DNA of 64,000 nucleotides from CAZMSD01 sp964568855 (GTDB lineage Bacteria > CAIWAD01). This document shows, piece after piece, positions 25,402-34,712 of this stretch (positions are counted from its first letter, which is position 1; each line of letters begins with the position of its first letter). A program made the translations under genes and the position numbers. The notes under the pieces are model-generated. The model saw only the letters and a program-made list of their open reading frames with translations, ran no database searches and was not told the origin of the DNA. The stretch lies in the NCBI GenBank assembly GCA_964568855.1, contig CAZMSD010000011.1, forward strand, positions 26,902-90,901. The letters run 5' to 3'.

Positions 25402-25446
25402 TGGACCGATTCATGTGAATCGATCCGCGAGACCAGGAAACAGAGC

Positions 25447-26796
25447 ATGGTTACACGGAACAGTAAGCCGCCTTTTTCGCGGTTGATCTCAGGCGCCCTG
25501 CTGCTGTGCCTGCCAACTTGCCTGCTGCTGCAGGTCGATGAAGCGCGGGCGGCGGCGGAAGCCGACGTGATGAGCCTGACGCCGGTATATCCCGGGGCGC
25601 GCGCGGCCGGGATGGGCGGGGCCTACCTGGCGCTGGCCGACGACTGGACCGCCGCGCTGTGGAATCCCGCCGGACTGGCGCGCATGAAGCGCACCGAACT
25701 CTCGGGCAGCCTCTCCCGGACCAACTATGAAAACAGCGCCTTTCTTTCCGTGGACGGCCAGCCCGAGCCCGCGGTGAACAGCGACGATCGTAGCACCCGG
25801 CTGGATCACCTGGGTTTCGCCTACCCCGTGCCCGTCTTCCGCGGCGGACTCGCCTGGGGCCTGGGTTATGCCTCGCTGCGGCGCTTCAACCAGCCCTACG
25901 GCATCCGCGACGGTTCACACCGGATCGCGGTGGACGAGCGGGGCGACCTGGGCGCCTTCCTGGTCAGCGGAGCGGCCCAGCTCAGCAGGACCTTCTACGG
26001 CGGCCTCTCGCTGATGTTCCTGCGCGGCGGGGACGAGTATCTGTATCACGAAGAGGACGCCGATTTCAACGTCTACCACCGCCTGGACGACATCGAGCTG
26101 GACGGTTTCGGCCTGCGGCTCGGGGGCTTGTTCCGGCCGATTAAGCCGCTCTGGCTGGGTTTGGCGATCCAGCCGCCGCTGACCCTGAACGTGGATCTCA
26201 CTGTTTCCGGGTACGAGGACGTCGACGGCACGACCTATCCCTTCGGCGACGGTTCGCAGTACGAATTCCGGCTGCCGCTGGAGCTGGGACTGGGCGCCGC
26301 CTGGAAGGAACGCTTCTTGATCCTGGCGGCCAGCATGATCTGGCGCGACTGGTCCGAGGCGGAGTATCACAACATGCCCGGCGGACAGGACCAGCTGCTC
26401 AACCTGGAAACCAGGCGGGGCTATGATCCCGTGACACAGATCAACCTGGGCGGGGAGATCACGGTCCCTGGTACCGACCTGCGCCTCAGGGCCGGCGCCT
26501 GGCACCACGCCCTGCCGCAGAACTCCACGCGCCTGAGCTACACGGCCGAAACGGCAGGCGGAAACCCGTACCAGGTCGATTACTGGAGCTGGAAACACGA
26601 TACAGCGCGCTACGGGTACAGCCTCGGGCTGGGCTACCTGATCGACGAAGTGGTGTCCCTTGACCTGGCCCTGACCCGCGAATTGTATTCTTTCTCCTAT
26701 CTCGAATACCAGGAACCCGGATTCGACGCGTATCGCATCAGCGAGGACCGCGATTCCTTCGGAGTGATCCTGACGGTGTATTACCGCATGTACTGA
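25447..26796 (+). CDS. FadL/OmpP1-type outer-membrane transport protein
   Basis: The 449-residue product has a signal peptide (LLLCLPTCLLLQVDEARA). The N-terminal hatch-like block GARAAGMGGAYLALADDWTAALWNPAGLA identifies the FadL/OMPP1/TodX and PorV-like fold. The rest is a long series of amphipathic strands, ending VILTVYYRMY. FadL proteins carry hydrophobic compounds such as fatty acids across the outer membrane. The substrate here cannot be told. A good ribosome site (AGGAAA) precedes the ATG. Confidence 0.78.
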   Translation: MVTRNSKPPFSRLISGALLLCLPTCLLLQVDEARAAAEADVMSLTPVYPGARAAGMGGAYLALADDWTAALWNPAGLARMKRTELSGSLSRTNYENSAFLSVDGQPEPAVNSDDRSTRLDHLGFAYPVPVFRGGLAWGLGYASLRRFNQPYGIRDGSHRIAVDERGDLGAFLVSGAAQLSRTFYGGLSLMFLRGGDEYLYHEEDADFNVYHRLDDIELDGFGLRLGGLFRPIKPLWLGLAIQPPLTLNVDLTVSGYEDVDGTTYPFGDGSQYEFRLPLELGLGAAWKERFLILAASMIWRDWSEAEYHNMPGGQDQLLNLETRRGYDPVTQINLGGEITVPGTDLRLRAGAWHHALPQNSTRLSYTAETAGGNPYQVDYWSWKHDTARYGYSLGLGYLIDEVVSLDLALTRELYSFSYLEYQEPGFDAYRISEDRDSFGVILTVYYRMY

Positions 26797-26877
26797 GAAG
26801 ATCCGCTCGCAAGTCCTCGCGTGCTCCATCTGTAGACGATCCACGAGTTCCGACACTCCCGGAAGGAATCACCGCCA

Positions 26878-28266
26878 ATGACCCGCAAGAGCAAGACTCC
26901 CTCAGTGCTGCTGGTCCTCTGCGCCTGCGTCCTTTGCGCTTCCGCGGCCGACTCTTCGGATATTCCCGAGAACGTAATCGTGATGATCAGCGACGGCTGC
27001 GGCTACAACCACGTGCTGGCGACGAACTACTACCAGCACGGCGCCGCGGAAAAGCAGGTCTACGAGCGCTTTCCCGTACGGGTGGGAATGAGCACCTGGT
27101 CGACGGACACGGGCGGCTACGAGCCCGAGCGGGCGGCCGCCGACCTGGACTACCTCGACCGGAAGCCCACCGATTCCGCAGCGGCCGCCACCGCCATGTC
27201 AACCGGCGTCAAGACCTGCAACGGCGCCATCGGCGTCGATCCCTCGGGCCGCGCCCTGAGACACCTCGCGGAGCGGGCCGAAGAACTCGGCAAGGCCACC
27301 GGCGTCGTGTCCAGCGTGCCCCTGTCGCACGCCACGCCGGCGGGTTTCGCGGTCCACAATCCCTCCCGCGGCAACTACGCGGAAATCGCCCGCTCGATGA
27401 TCCTGGACAGCGCGCTGGACCTGATCATGGGCTGTGGAAATCCCTTCTTCGACGACGACGGCGAGCCGCTCGGAGCGCGCGACACTGACGAGAGAAGTGA
27501 GCCGGAGAAGCCGGATTATCACTACGTGGGCGGTCCGGACACCTGGCGTGCTCTCGTGGAGGGCCGGGCGGGCGGTGACGCCGACGGCGACGGCGCCCCG
27601 GACCCTTGGTTGTTGATCCAGGAACGGGGCGAGTTCGAGTGCCTGGCTTCGGGCGGCATGGCGCGTGTATCACGCCTGATCGGCGTGACGCAGGTCGCTT
27701 CCACGCTGCAGGTGGGGCGGGGCGATTCCCGCGGGGACGAAGCGGAGACCGCGCTGCCTTTCGAGGTTCCGTTGAACGACAATGTGCCCGATCTGCCGCT
27801 GATGTCCCGGGGCGCGCTCAACCTGCTTGCGCGCAATCCCGCCGGCTTCTTTCTGATGATCGAGGGCGGCGCGGTGGATTGGGCCAGCCACGGCAACTCC
27901 TCGGAACGGATGATCGAAGAGGAACTCGATTTCAGCGAAGCCGTGGAGACGGTAGTCAAGTGGGTGGAGCGGCACGGCGACTGGCGTGAGACGCTGCTGA
28001 TCGTGACGGGCGACCACGAGTGCGGCGGGCTCCGGGGACCCGGATCTGATACTGACCGGCGCCCGCTGGTGAATCACGGCGAAGGCCGGCTGCCCGGGAT
28101 GGAATGGGGCTCCACGCACCACACCAACGACCTGATCCCGTTCTACGCCAAGGGAGCGGGGAGTTCCGGCTTCGTCGAGCGGGCCGAGGGGCGGGATCCC
28201 CGTCACGGCGCTTACATCGATAACACGGATCTGGCGAGAGTGGTTTTCCAGCTCTGGGACCGATAG
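26878..28266 (+). CDS. Alkaline phosphatase, PhoA superfamily
   Basis: The 462-residue product has a signal peptide (LLVLCACVLCASA) and is periplasmic. The first metal motif is NVIVMISDGCGYNH. The phosphorylated serine sits in PTDSAAAATAMSTG, and later metal ligands are in GDHECGG and STHHTND. All are as in classical alkaline phosphatase, a phosphomonoesterase with two zinc and one magnesium. Between Ser and the last ligands are family-typical blocks (HATPAGFAVHNPSRGNY, MIEGGAVDWASHGNS). No Pho box was identified upstream. Confidence 0.9.
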   Translation: MTRKSKTPSVLLVLCACVLCASAADSSDIPENVIVMISDGCGYNHVLATNYYQHGAAEKQVYERFPVRVGMSTWSTDTGGYEPERAAADLDYLDRKPTDSAAAATAMSTGVKTCNGAIGVDPSGRALRHLAERAEELGKATGVVSSVPLSHATPAGFAVHNPSRGNYAEIARSMILDSALDLIMGCGNPFFDDDGEPLGARDTDERSEPEKPDYHYVGGPDTWRALVEGRAGGDADGDGAPDPWLLIQERGEFECLASGGMARVSRLIGVTQVASTLQVGRGDSRGDEAETALPFEVPLNDNVPDLPLMSRGALNLLARNPAGFFLMIEGGAVDWASHGNSSERMIEEELDFSEAVETVVKWVERHGDWRETLLIVTGDHECGGLRGPGSDTDRRPLVNHGEGRLPGMEWGSTHHTNDLIPFYAKGAGSSGFVERAEGRDPRHGAYIDNTDLARVVFQLWDR

Positions 28267-28269
28267 CGG

Positions 28270-28311
28270 ACCGGGAGATCCCGCAGCATCAGGGAAGAGA
28301 TCGCGCCTCCC
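28270..28311. terminator. Possible shared terminator between convergent genes
   Basis: CCGGGAG (from 28270) and CTCCCGG (ending about 28311) could pair across a loop of about 28 bases between the alkaline phosphatase and HU genes. The loop is long and no T-run follows, so this is tentative. Confidence 0.3.
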
Positions 28312-28313
28312 GG

Positions 28314-28637
28314 CTATTCCTCGATTCCCAGCTCCTCGAGCGGCTGTCGCAGCGCTTCCTTGAGCAGCTTGCCGGGTTTGAAATGGGTCTTGCGGCGCGG
28401 CGGCACATAGACGATTTCGTTCGTTTTCGGATTGCGTGCTTTCGGCTTGGCCTTCGTCCGCTTCACCTCGAAGACTCCGAAATCCCGGATTTCAATTCGG
28501 CATTCCGGAATGGCCTCCGCCATGATCTCCCGCAACACGGTGAACAGGGCGTCCACCGTGCGGGCGGTTTCCGGCTGCCTAAAACCGGTGCGTTCCATCA
28601 CCAGCTCAACGATATCCTTCTTGATGAATGTCTTCAT
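28314..28637 (-). CDS. HU/IHF-family DNA-binding protein
   Basis: The 107-residue product carries the complete HU fold. It has a helical dimerisation part starting MKTFIKKDIVELV, the arm segment FGVFEVKRTKAKPKARNPKTN (typical -GRNP-like turn as ARNPKT) and the C-terminal FKPGKLLKEAL. It extends a few residues beyond a standard 90-residue HU. It bends and compacts DNA and may assist initiation at the nearby origin. It has its own strong promoter. Confidence 0.92.
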   Translation of the reverse strand: MKTFIKKDIVELVMERTGFRQPETARTVDALFTVLREIMAEAIPECRIEIRDFGVFEVKRTKAKPKARNPKTNEIVYVPPRRKTHFKPGKLLKEALRQPLEELGIEE

Positions 28638-28769
28638 ACCGGACCTCGTTGCTGAACTCCAACTCCGCGCTCAGAACACGTCGCTCCGTTCAAATCGACC
28701 CACCTGCGCGTCACTGTGACAGGGATGACTATTCCAAGACCACGTTTTTCTAGAACTTAGCTGCAAGCC

Positions 28770-28798
28770 AAAGTAAAACAAGCAATTGGTCTGGTCAA
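28770..28798 (-). promoter_or_regulatory. Sigma-70 promoter of the HU gene
   Basis: On the minus strand, TTGACC (28793-28798) and TACTTT (28770-28775) are spaced by 17 bases, about 130 bases upstream of the HU start. The surrounding 150 bases are clearly more AT-rich than the genes. Confidence 0.65.
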
Positions 28799-28871
28799 GG
28801 GAAAATCATCTCCTTCAATAACAACCGCTTATATCGGTAGTCCAGAGCAAGGGATTTAGCTGCTTGCGTGA

Positions 28872-29912
28872 TTATTTTTCGAAGCGACTTTTTTCAGCGG
28901 GAGCAAGAACGCGGCCGATGACGGCGGCCTCCGCCTGATCCAGCTTATTCAATTCTTCCACCAGTCTTCCCGCACCACTCTCCGGCAGCGCGATCAGCAG
29001 GCCTCCCGAGGTCTGCGGATCCCCCAGCAGAACCTGCCACTTTAGCTCAAGATCGTTCACGGGCAGGACGCCCTCCGCCGCGGCCAGGTTCCGGCGCATC
29101 GGTCCCGACAGGCCGTAGCGCTCCGCCGCTTCTTCTGCGCCCGCGTACACTGGCAGCCTGTTCAGGTGCACTTCCACGGCGAAGCCGCCCGGTCCCAGCA
29201 TTTCCACAAGATGTCCGGCCAGTCCGTAACCGGTCACGTCCGTGGCGGCGTGCACTCCGTGTTCGAGCATCAGGCGGGACGGTTGTTCGTTCAGGCGGAT
29301 CATCACCTCCTGGGCCACGCGCAGGTGCTCGGGATCCAGCTCGCCCTTTCCCTCGGCGCTAAGCAACAGGCCCGTTCCCAGCGGCTTGGTCAGCACCAGC
29401 AGATCGCCTTCGCGCAGCGTATGGTTGCGCACGATCCGCCCGGGGTGTATCACGCCGCTGACGGACAATCCGTATTTCAGCTCGGGATCCCGGACGGTGT
29501 GTCCACCCAGGACCAGCGCCCCCGCCGCCAGGATGCGCTCCTGTCCACCCTCGAGAATCCGCGCCAGCGCTTCCTGCGCGGGGCCGACCTCGGGAAAACA
29601 GCAGACGTTCAGCGCGGCGAGCGGAACGCAGCCCATGGCGTAAATGTCCGACATGGAATTGGCCGCGGCGATCCTGCCGAAGACGTAGGGATCATCCGCC
29701 ACCGGCGTGATCAAATCAACCGTGCTTACCAGCGCCTGTTCATCGTTCAGCCGCACCACGCCCGCGTCGTCGCTGGTGTCATAACCCACCAGCAGGCGAG
29801 AGTCCTTTCCCTCCTCGGGCAGCAGTTTCAACAGGTCCAACGGACCCATCTTCGCCGCTCAACCGCCGGAACAGGCGAATCTCGTCATCCGCCAGGCTTC
29901 GTCGTTTTTCAT
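28872..29912 (-). CDS. selD: Selenide, water dikinase, itself a selenoprotein (UGA = Sec18)
   Basis: SelD makes selenophosphate from selenide and ATP for selenocysteine synthesis. The frame from 29849 lacks the catalytic N-terminus. Reading through a TGA at 29859-29861 to the ATG at 29912 restores it as ACSGG-U-AAKMGP, which matches the SelD active-site segment in which Cys or Sec precedes the essential Lys. The product is then 346 residues. Further motifs include VSTVDLITPVADDPYVFG, NSMSDIYAMGC, GGHTVRDPE and TDVTGYGLAGH. A small hairpin follows the UGA at the distance expected for a bacterial SECIS. The start could also be the in-frame ATG at 29888. The gene is divergent from dnaA. Confidence 0.9.
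29834..29846 (-). promoter_or_regulatory. Probable bacterial SECIS hairpin of selD
   Basis: On the coding strand, GGTCC-GTT-GGACC forms a 5-bp stem whose loop begins with G and starts 18 bases after the UGA. Bacterial SECIS elements bind SelB and typically sit 16-37 bases downstream with a G early in the loop, so this fits. Confidence 0.65.
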
Positions 29913-30318
29913 GCTCTCGTTGTCCGCTTGCATACAATCTCTTCTCGCGCCACTCTCCGTCAAGTACTCTTCCGGACTGTCGCTAAAGCTGTTCTGTTAG
30001 ATTTCCATCCCTGCCCGTTCAATGTACTTCAGTCCACTATATTCACACAATAAGTCTTCGTGCTTTGTAATATCGATAGCAATGGATGCGTGCAAATTTT
30101 TTGTTCACAACTCGACGATAATCCATTTTTCTCTTGTCTGGTTTATTTGAGCAGCCTCCGGAAACCTGATTCGTGGTAGCAGTTCAATTGTCGGTACCAA
30201 TGAATTGCGGGTTCGCGCCGGCCAAGTTCAAACCTTGTATTATCAATGTGTTAAATCAATGAGTGCTCGTTCACCATGAAAAAAGCGCGTGCTTTTACCT
30301 TGAGCTCGGCGCTCCATC
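29913..30318. other. AT-rich region between selD and dnaA
   Basis: About 400 bases without a gene, with lower GC than its surroundings. It holds the selD promoter (not placed) and DnaA-box-like sequences such as TTGTTCACA near 30100 and ATTCACACA near 30042. Together with the region after dnaA it is a candidate part of a bipartite origin. Confidence 0.4.
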
Positions 30319-30347
30319 TTGACAGGGCAAAACGCAAGGATTATATT
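30319..30347 (+). promoter_or_regulatory. Sigma-70 promoter of dnaA
   Basis: A consensus -35 TTGACA (30319-30324) and -10 TATATT (30342-30347) are separated by exactly 17 bases. Transcription would start near 30354, leaving a leader that contains a perfect DnaA box. Confidence 0.85.
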
Positions 30348-30378
30348 GATGCCCCACTCAAGACCGGCAAATCGATTC

Positions 30379-30387
30379 TGTGGATAA
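30379..30387 (-). promoter_or_regulatory. Perfect DnaA box in the dnaA leader
   Basis: TGTGGATAA is the exact reverse complement of the consensus TTATCCACA. It lies just downstream of the dnaA promoter and directly before the GTG at 30391, a good position for autorepression by DnaA. Confidence 0.8.
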
Positions 30388-30390
30388 CTC

Positions 30391-31788
30391 GTGAATAACT
30401 CCCTCGGATCTATGTCTGTCACTGCTAACACCACCCCCGTTTCTGAACATTGGGAACGTTTCGTTAGAGCAGTTGATGAAATTGCTCCGACTAAAAAGCT
30501 GAATGAAATCTGGTTTAGAAAACTTCGCCCAATCAGCTTCGATGGGGAAACGCTCACCGTAGAGGCTCCGCCCACGGTGTTCACTGAGTACCTTGTGAAT
30601 ACTCATCGTGAATTGATTCGCCGAGCCATGTCTTCGGCCATGGGTGAAGGGACTGAACTGAACATCGTCAAGCCCGAAGACGAACCGGAGCAGCGGCCGG
30701 CCGATCTCGGCACGCAGGTTCTGCGCTTCCCCGATCTGAGCCGGCAGGCGGAACGCCATCGCAGCAACCTGAATCCGCGGTACCGCTTCGACAACTACAT
30801 CGAAGGGGAATCCAACCGCTTCGCCGTAGCCGCGGCCCGGTCCATCGCCGAGACGCCCACCACCACGCCCTTCAACCCATTCTTCGTTTACGGAGGAAGC
30901 GGATTCGGCAAGACGCACCTGATCCAGTCCGTCGGTAATTTCTGCGTGCGCAGCGGTTCCCTGGGGCGCGTGATCTACGTGACCAGCGAGCAGTTCGTCA
31001 ACCAGTTCATTACCTCGATCAAGACCAAGCGAACCACCGATTTCGCCCACCTCTACCGCAGCGTGGACATGCTGATCCTGGACGACATCCAGTTCTTCAA
31101 GGGCAAGGAACGGACCCTGACCGAGTTCTTCCACACCTTCAACACACTCTACCAGGCGGGCAAGCAGATCATTCTCTCTTCCGACCGGCCGCCCAAGGAC
31201 CTGGAGGATCTCAACGACCGCCTCACCAGCCGCTTCGCCTCGGGACTGGTCACCGAAGTCACGTTGCCCGACTACGAGACGCGCGTGGCCATTCTTGAAA
31301 AGCGGGCCGAAGAGCACCGCGTGACCCTCGACGCCGGCATCATCCAGTTCATGGCCAGCCACATTTCCACCAACGTGCGCGACCTGGAGGGCGCCCTGCT
31401 GCAGCTCATCGGCCAGAGCAGCCTGCTGAGAAAGCCGATCACCCTGGAACTGACCAAGTCCGTGGTCAAGTCGGTGGCCCCCATCCGCCGCGTGCAGGTC
31501 TCCATGGAGACAATCGCCGAGTCCTGCGCGGATTTCTACGGCATTCCCCTGCGCGACCTGAAGGACCGCGGGCGCAAGAAGGAAATCGCCCTGGCCAGGC
31601 AGGTGGCCATGTACATCTGCCACAAGCTGACCCGGCACTCCCTCAGGGGCATCGCGCTGCATTTCGGCCGCCGGGACCACAGCACGGTGATACACGCCGT
31701 GAAGACCATCGAGGACAACATGTCCCGCGATCCGGCCTTCCTCGCCGACGTGGACGACCTGATCCGCGATATCGAAGTGAACTCGTAA
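30391..31788 (+). CDS. dnaA: Chromosomal replication initiator DnaA
   Basis: The 465-residue product has the four DnaA domains. An N-terminal domain (HWERFVRAVDEIAPTKKLNEIWF) and a short linker come first. The AAA+ domain starts at NPRYRFDNYIEGESN with Walker A GGSGFGKTH and Walker B MLILDDIQFF. The C-terminal helix-turn-helix carries the signature HFGRRDHSTVIHAVKTIE. It unwinds the origin and loads the helicase. The start may be GTG 30391 or ATG 30412; the DnaA box abuts the GTG, and neither has a strong ribosome site. It leads the dnaA-dnaN-recF-dciA-gyrB-gyrA block. Confidence 0.97.
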   Translation: MNNSLGSMSVTANTTPVSEHWERFVRAVDEIAPTKKLNEIWFRKLRPISFDGETLTVEAPPTVFTEYLVNTHRELIRRAMSSAMGEGTELNIVKPEDEPEQRPADLGTQVLRFPDLSRQAERHRSNLNPRYRFDNYIEGESNRFAVAAARSIAETPTTTPFNPFFVYGGSGFGKTHLIQSVGNFCVRSGSLGRVIYVTSEQFVNQFITSIKTKRTTDFAHLYRSVDMLILDDIQFFKGKERTLTEFFHTFNTLYQAGKQIILSSDRPPKDLEDLNDRLTSRFASGLVTEVTLPDYETRVAILEKRAEEHRVTLDAGIIQFMASHISTNVRDLEGALLQLIGQSSLLRKPITLELTKSVVKSVAPIRRVQVSMETIAESCADFYGIPLRDLKDRGRKKEIALARQVAMYICHKLTRHSLRGIALHFGRRDHSTVIHAVKTIEDNMSRDPAFLADVDDLIRDIEVNS

Positions 31789-32376
31789 GGGCGGGCGGTC
31801 ACAGCCGGCCGAAACGGCCGGTCACAGCCGGACGAAACGGCCGGTCATAGCCGGACGAAACGGCGCGGAAGTCGGAACTCCAACCCACCCTGAACCGTCC
31901 CCGTACATCCGTACCCGACCCGGACTCTGACCGCGCCGCTTCAGGCTTCCGAAACATTCGATTTCGGGGCGACGAGCTGGTGTTTTCGAACGCTGATTCA
32001 CAGACCGCGAAGTGTGTCCACAACCCGGAGTGAACAAGTGGTGCAAACCAGGTGGAAACCGGTGGGAAATCCACTAGCCAAGCGGTCTCAGAGGCCGTCT
32101 CGGTTGATAAACTAGGGCTGGTTCCTTAGCTTTTGATGTTGCTGTTCACAGGCTCCCCGCGGCCCCTGTTCAGCGCAGTTTCTTGTCTCACATGGACTTG
32201 GCGAAACAGGCGGAAGAGTTGTCCACCGGATCCACCGCTCTACGGTGAGTACGAGTCTCTCTTCTTCTCTATAATCATCTCGGAGTCGGCCGGATCGCGG
32301 AAGATCCGCCGCAGGTGCAAGGGCTCCCGGAGCCCGGCGGACTCCATGCAGAATCAACGGAAGAGGTCCCCAGACC
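31789..32376. other. Probable oriC region between dnaA and dnaN
   Basis: A gene-free stretch of 588 bases in the classical origin position. After the tandem repeats it holds DnaA-box-like sequences with one to two mismatches (GTGTCCACA near 32013, TTGTCCACC near 32219, CTGTTCACA near 32142, TGATTCACA near 31993). It also has a TATAAT at 32270-32275 that may serve dnaN. No long AT-rich unwinding element was found; the region upstream of dnaA is richer in AT. Confidence 0.6.
31797..31865. repeat. Three tandem 23-bp repeats after dnaA
   Basis: Three copies of a 23-base unit starting GGTCACAGCCGG and containing CGAAACGGC follow the dnaA stop at 31797, 31820 and 31843. They differ at one or two positions each. 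Their place beside dnaA suggests origin iterons or binding sites for an origin protein. Confidence 0.85.
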
Positions 32377-33498
32377 ATGCGATTTTCCGTTCCACAAAAA
32401 GGCTTCCTGACTCAGATTCAGAAGCTCGCCGCGGTGGTGCCCAGCAAGACCACCCATCCGATCCTGAACAACATCCTGTTCCGACTGAGCGAGGAGAGTC
32501 TCGAGCTGACGGCGACGGACCTGGAGATTTCAGTGACCAGTTCCCTGGACGTCACGGTGGAAGAGCCGGGCGAGGCGGCCATTCCCGCGAAACGCCTGCT
32601 GGACATCGTCCGCGAACTGGACGACCTGCCCCTCACCGTGCACAGCGACAAGAACGGCCAGATCGAAATCATTTCCGGACAGGGCAACTTCCAGATTCCC
32701 GGAGAATCGGCCGAGAGCTTCCCGGTGCTGCCCGAGATCTCCGTGGAGTCGGAACTCAATTTTCCCGCCGGTCGCCTGCGGCAGCACGTGGAACGCCTGA
32801 CTTTCGCCGTTTCCACGGACGAGCTGAGGCCGGTGCTCACCGGAGTGCTCTTCGAGTTCACCGACGACTCGCTGAACATGGTGGCCACCGACGGACATCG
32901 CCTGGTGCGGCTGCGCGACCTGAGTCTTTCCGGCCAGAAGGGACTCGGCGCCGTGGTGATTCCCGTCAAGGCGCTCAACCTGGTGACGCGAAGCATGGAG
33001 AGCGAGGACGCCGAATTGCTGCTGGGACTGGCGCAGGGTCATCTCGTCTTCCGCTTCGAAGGAACGAGCATCTTCACCCGGCTGATCGACGGCCGCTACC
33101 CGGCCTACGAGGGAGTGATTCCACAGCAGAACGAGAACATCCTCCAAGCCAACCGGAACACGCTGAGCCGCGCCGTCAAGCAGGCTTCCCACTGCGCCAA
33201 CAGCATCACCCGGCAGATCAACCTGAGCATGTCGGAAGACCGGCTGGTGGTCACGGCCGAGGACAACGAGTACGGCAGCCGGGCCCGCACCGAGCTGGAC
33301 GTGGACTACGTTGGGGAACCGCTCGAGATCGCCTTCAACGCCAGCTACGTGGACCAGATGCTGCGGCACGTGGCCACCGATACGGTCACCTTGAAGTTCG
33401 GGTCTCCGGAACGCGCCGCGCTGCTGCTGCCCGAAGTGAACCGGGAAGGCGAGGACTTCCTCATGCTGCTGATGCCCGTACGCCTGATGCGGTCGTGA
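32377..33498 (+). CDS. dnaN: DNA polymerase III sliding clamp (beta subunit)
   Basis: The 373-residue product is a full-length beta clamp with three repeated folds. Signature segments include MRFSVPQKGFLTQIQKLAAVV, the central VATDGHRLVRL and the C-terminal PVRLMRS, close to the usual PMRL ending. It encircles DNA and tethers polymerase III. A ribosome site (GAAGAGG) precedes the ATG. The stop overlaps the GTG start of recF. Confidence 0.97.
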   Translation: MRFSVPQKGFLTQIQKLAAVVPSKTTHPILNNILFRLSEESLELTATDLEISVTSSLDVTVEEPGEAAIPAKRLLDIVRELDDLPLTVHSDKNGQIEIISGQGNFQIPGESAESFPVLPEISVESELNFPAGRLRQHVERLTFAVSTDELRPVLTGVLFEFTDDSLNMVATDGHRLVRLRDLSLSGQKGLGAVVIPVKALNLVTRSMESEDAELLLGLAQGHLVFRFEGTSIFTRLIDGRYPAYEGVIPQQNENILQANRNTLSRAVKQASHCANSITRQINLSMSEDRLVVTAEDNEYGSRARTELDVDYVGEPLEIAFNASYVDQMLRHVATDTVTLKFGSPERAALLLPEVNREGEDFLMLLMPVRLMRS

Positions 33499-34712
33499 GG
33501 ATCGACGAGATCCGCGTCTTTGATTTCCGCAACATTCACCAGGCGGAACTGCGGTTCCGCGGTTCGCGTACGGTGATTCTGGGATCCAACGGCCAGGGCA
33601 AGACGAATCTCCTTGAAGCCGTCCACCTGCTTTGCGTCACGCGGAGCTTCCGTTCCCATCGACTGCAGCAGATTCTTCGAGCTGGACAGCGCGAGTTCCG
33701 CGTGGAGGGGCGCTTCTCTTCCGAGCTGCGGGGTCCACGCAGGGGACGGGTCAGCAGCGGCAAAGAAGGCCTGATCTTTGAGCTGGACGGAATGCCGGTG
33801 CGGCGAATCGCCGACTACTTCGGCAGCTTTCCGCTGGCCCTCCTGTCGCCGGAACGCCTGGAGGTGTCGCAGGGAGAACCGGGAAACCGGCGCCGTTTTC
33901 TCGACCGCCTGATCTCCTTCTCCAGCCCGGTCTACCTGGAACTCCTGATGCGCTACCGGCGCGCGCTGAGACAACGAGGTGCCCTGCTCGCCGGCCAGGC
34001 CGGAAACGCTTTGCCGCAGAAAGCGCCGGCGATCGCGAACGAAGACGGCGCGCAGCTTGAGGTCTGGGAAAGGGAGCTGACGGTCTGCGGCCTGGGGATC
34101 ATGCGCCGGCGGCGCGGATTCCTCGAGGAGTTCCGACCCGTGTTCAGGAAAATCCACGGGGAGGATTTCGCCACCGACCGTTTCGATCGGAAAATACGCG
34201 ACGCCTCCGAAGGAACCGCGGAGTCCGCTGCAGGGGAAGATGATTCAGGAAGTCCGGCGGAAAGCCTGGAAGCGGATATCCGCTATCGCAGCAACCTTTC
34301 CGAGGAAGATACCGAGGAAAGCCTGCTTAGACGCTACGGGGAACAGCGCGAGGCGGATCGGCAAAGAGGCTATTGCACCCTGGGTCCGCACCGCGACGAC
34401 CTGGAGTTTCTGCTGGAAGGACGACTGCTGCGGCGCTTCGGCAGCCAGGGACAGCACAAGCTGTTCATACTCTGCCTGGTCCTGGCGGAAACCCGGGTGC
34501 TCAGGGAGCACAGCGGCGAACAGCCCATCCTGCTGTTGGACGATCTCTTCGGCATGCTGGACGATCGGCGCATCGAGCGCATCGGTCGCGCGGTGGATCC
34601 GGAAATCCAGGTGCTGATCTCCACTACCAGCCCCCGCCACCTGGAAGTGCTGGGGGAAGGCGATTTCCAGGTCTTCCACTGCGAAGGCGGCACATACCGG
34701 GAGTCGGCATGA
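33495..34712 (+). CDS. recF: DNA replication and repair protein RecF
   Basis: The 405-residue product starts at GTG 33495, overlapping the dnaN stop (GTGA). It is an SMC-like ABC ATPase with Walker A GSNGQGKTN, signature region FGSQGQHK, the family motif LGPHRDDLEF and Walker B ILLLDDLFGMLDD. It loads RecA at gaps with RecO and RecR. An acidic insert around EGTAESAAGEDDSGSPAES is longer than in typical RecF. The frame is open upstream into dnaN, but that part is not coding. The stop overlaps the next start by 4 bases. Confidence 0.95.
   Translation: MRIDEIRVFDFRNIHQAELRFRGSRTVILGSNGQGKTNLLEAVHLLCVTRSFRSHRLQQILRAGQREFRVEGRFSSELRGPRRGRVSSGKEGLIFELDGMPVRRIADYFGSFPLALLSPERLEVSQGEPGNRRRFLDRLISFSSPVYLELLMRYRRALRQRGALLAGQAGNALPQKAPAIANEDGAQLEVWERELTVCGLGIMRRRRGFLEEFRPVFRKIHGEDFATDRFDRKIRDASEGTAESAAGEDDSGSPAESLEADIRYRSNLSEEDTEESLLRRYGEQREADRQRGYCTLGPHRDDLEFLLEGRLLRRFGSQGQHKLFILCLVLAETRVLREHSGEQPILLLDDLFGMLDDRRIERIGRAVDPEIQVLISTTSPRHLEVLGEGDFQVFHCEGGTYRESA

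Noticed and set aside
30217..30240. GTTCAAACC resembling a tRNA T-loop near dnaA
   Set aside because: No acceptor, D-arm or anticodon arm can be folded around it.
31797..31865. Possible small CRISPR array
   Set aside because: The 23-base units are directly adjacent without spacers, so they are tandem repeats.
32133..33494. Upstream extension of the recF frame through dnaN
   Set aside because: It is the out-of-frame translation of dnaN. RecF similarity begins at GTG 33495.
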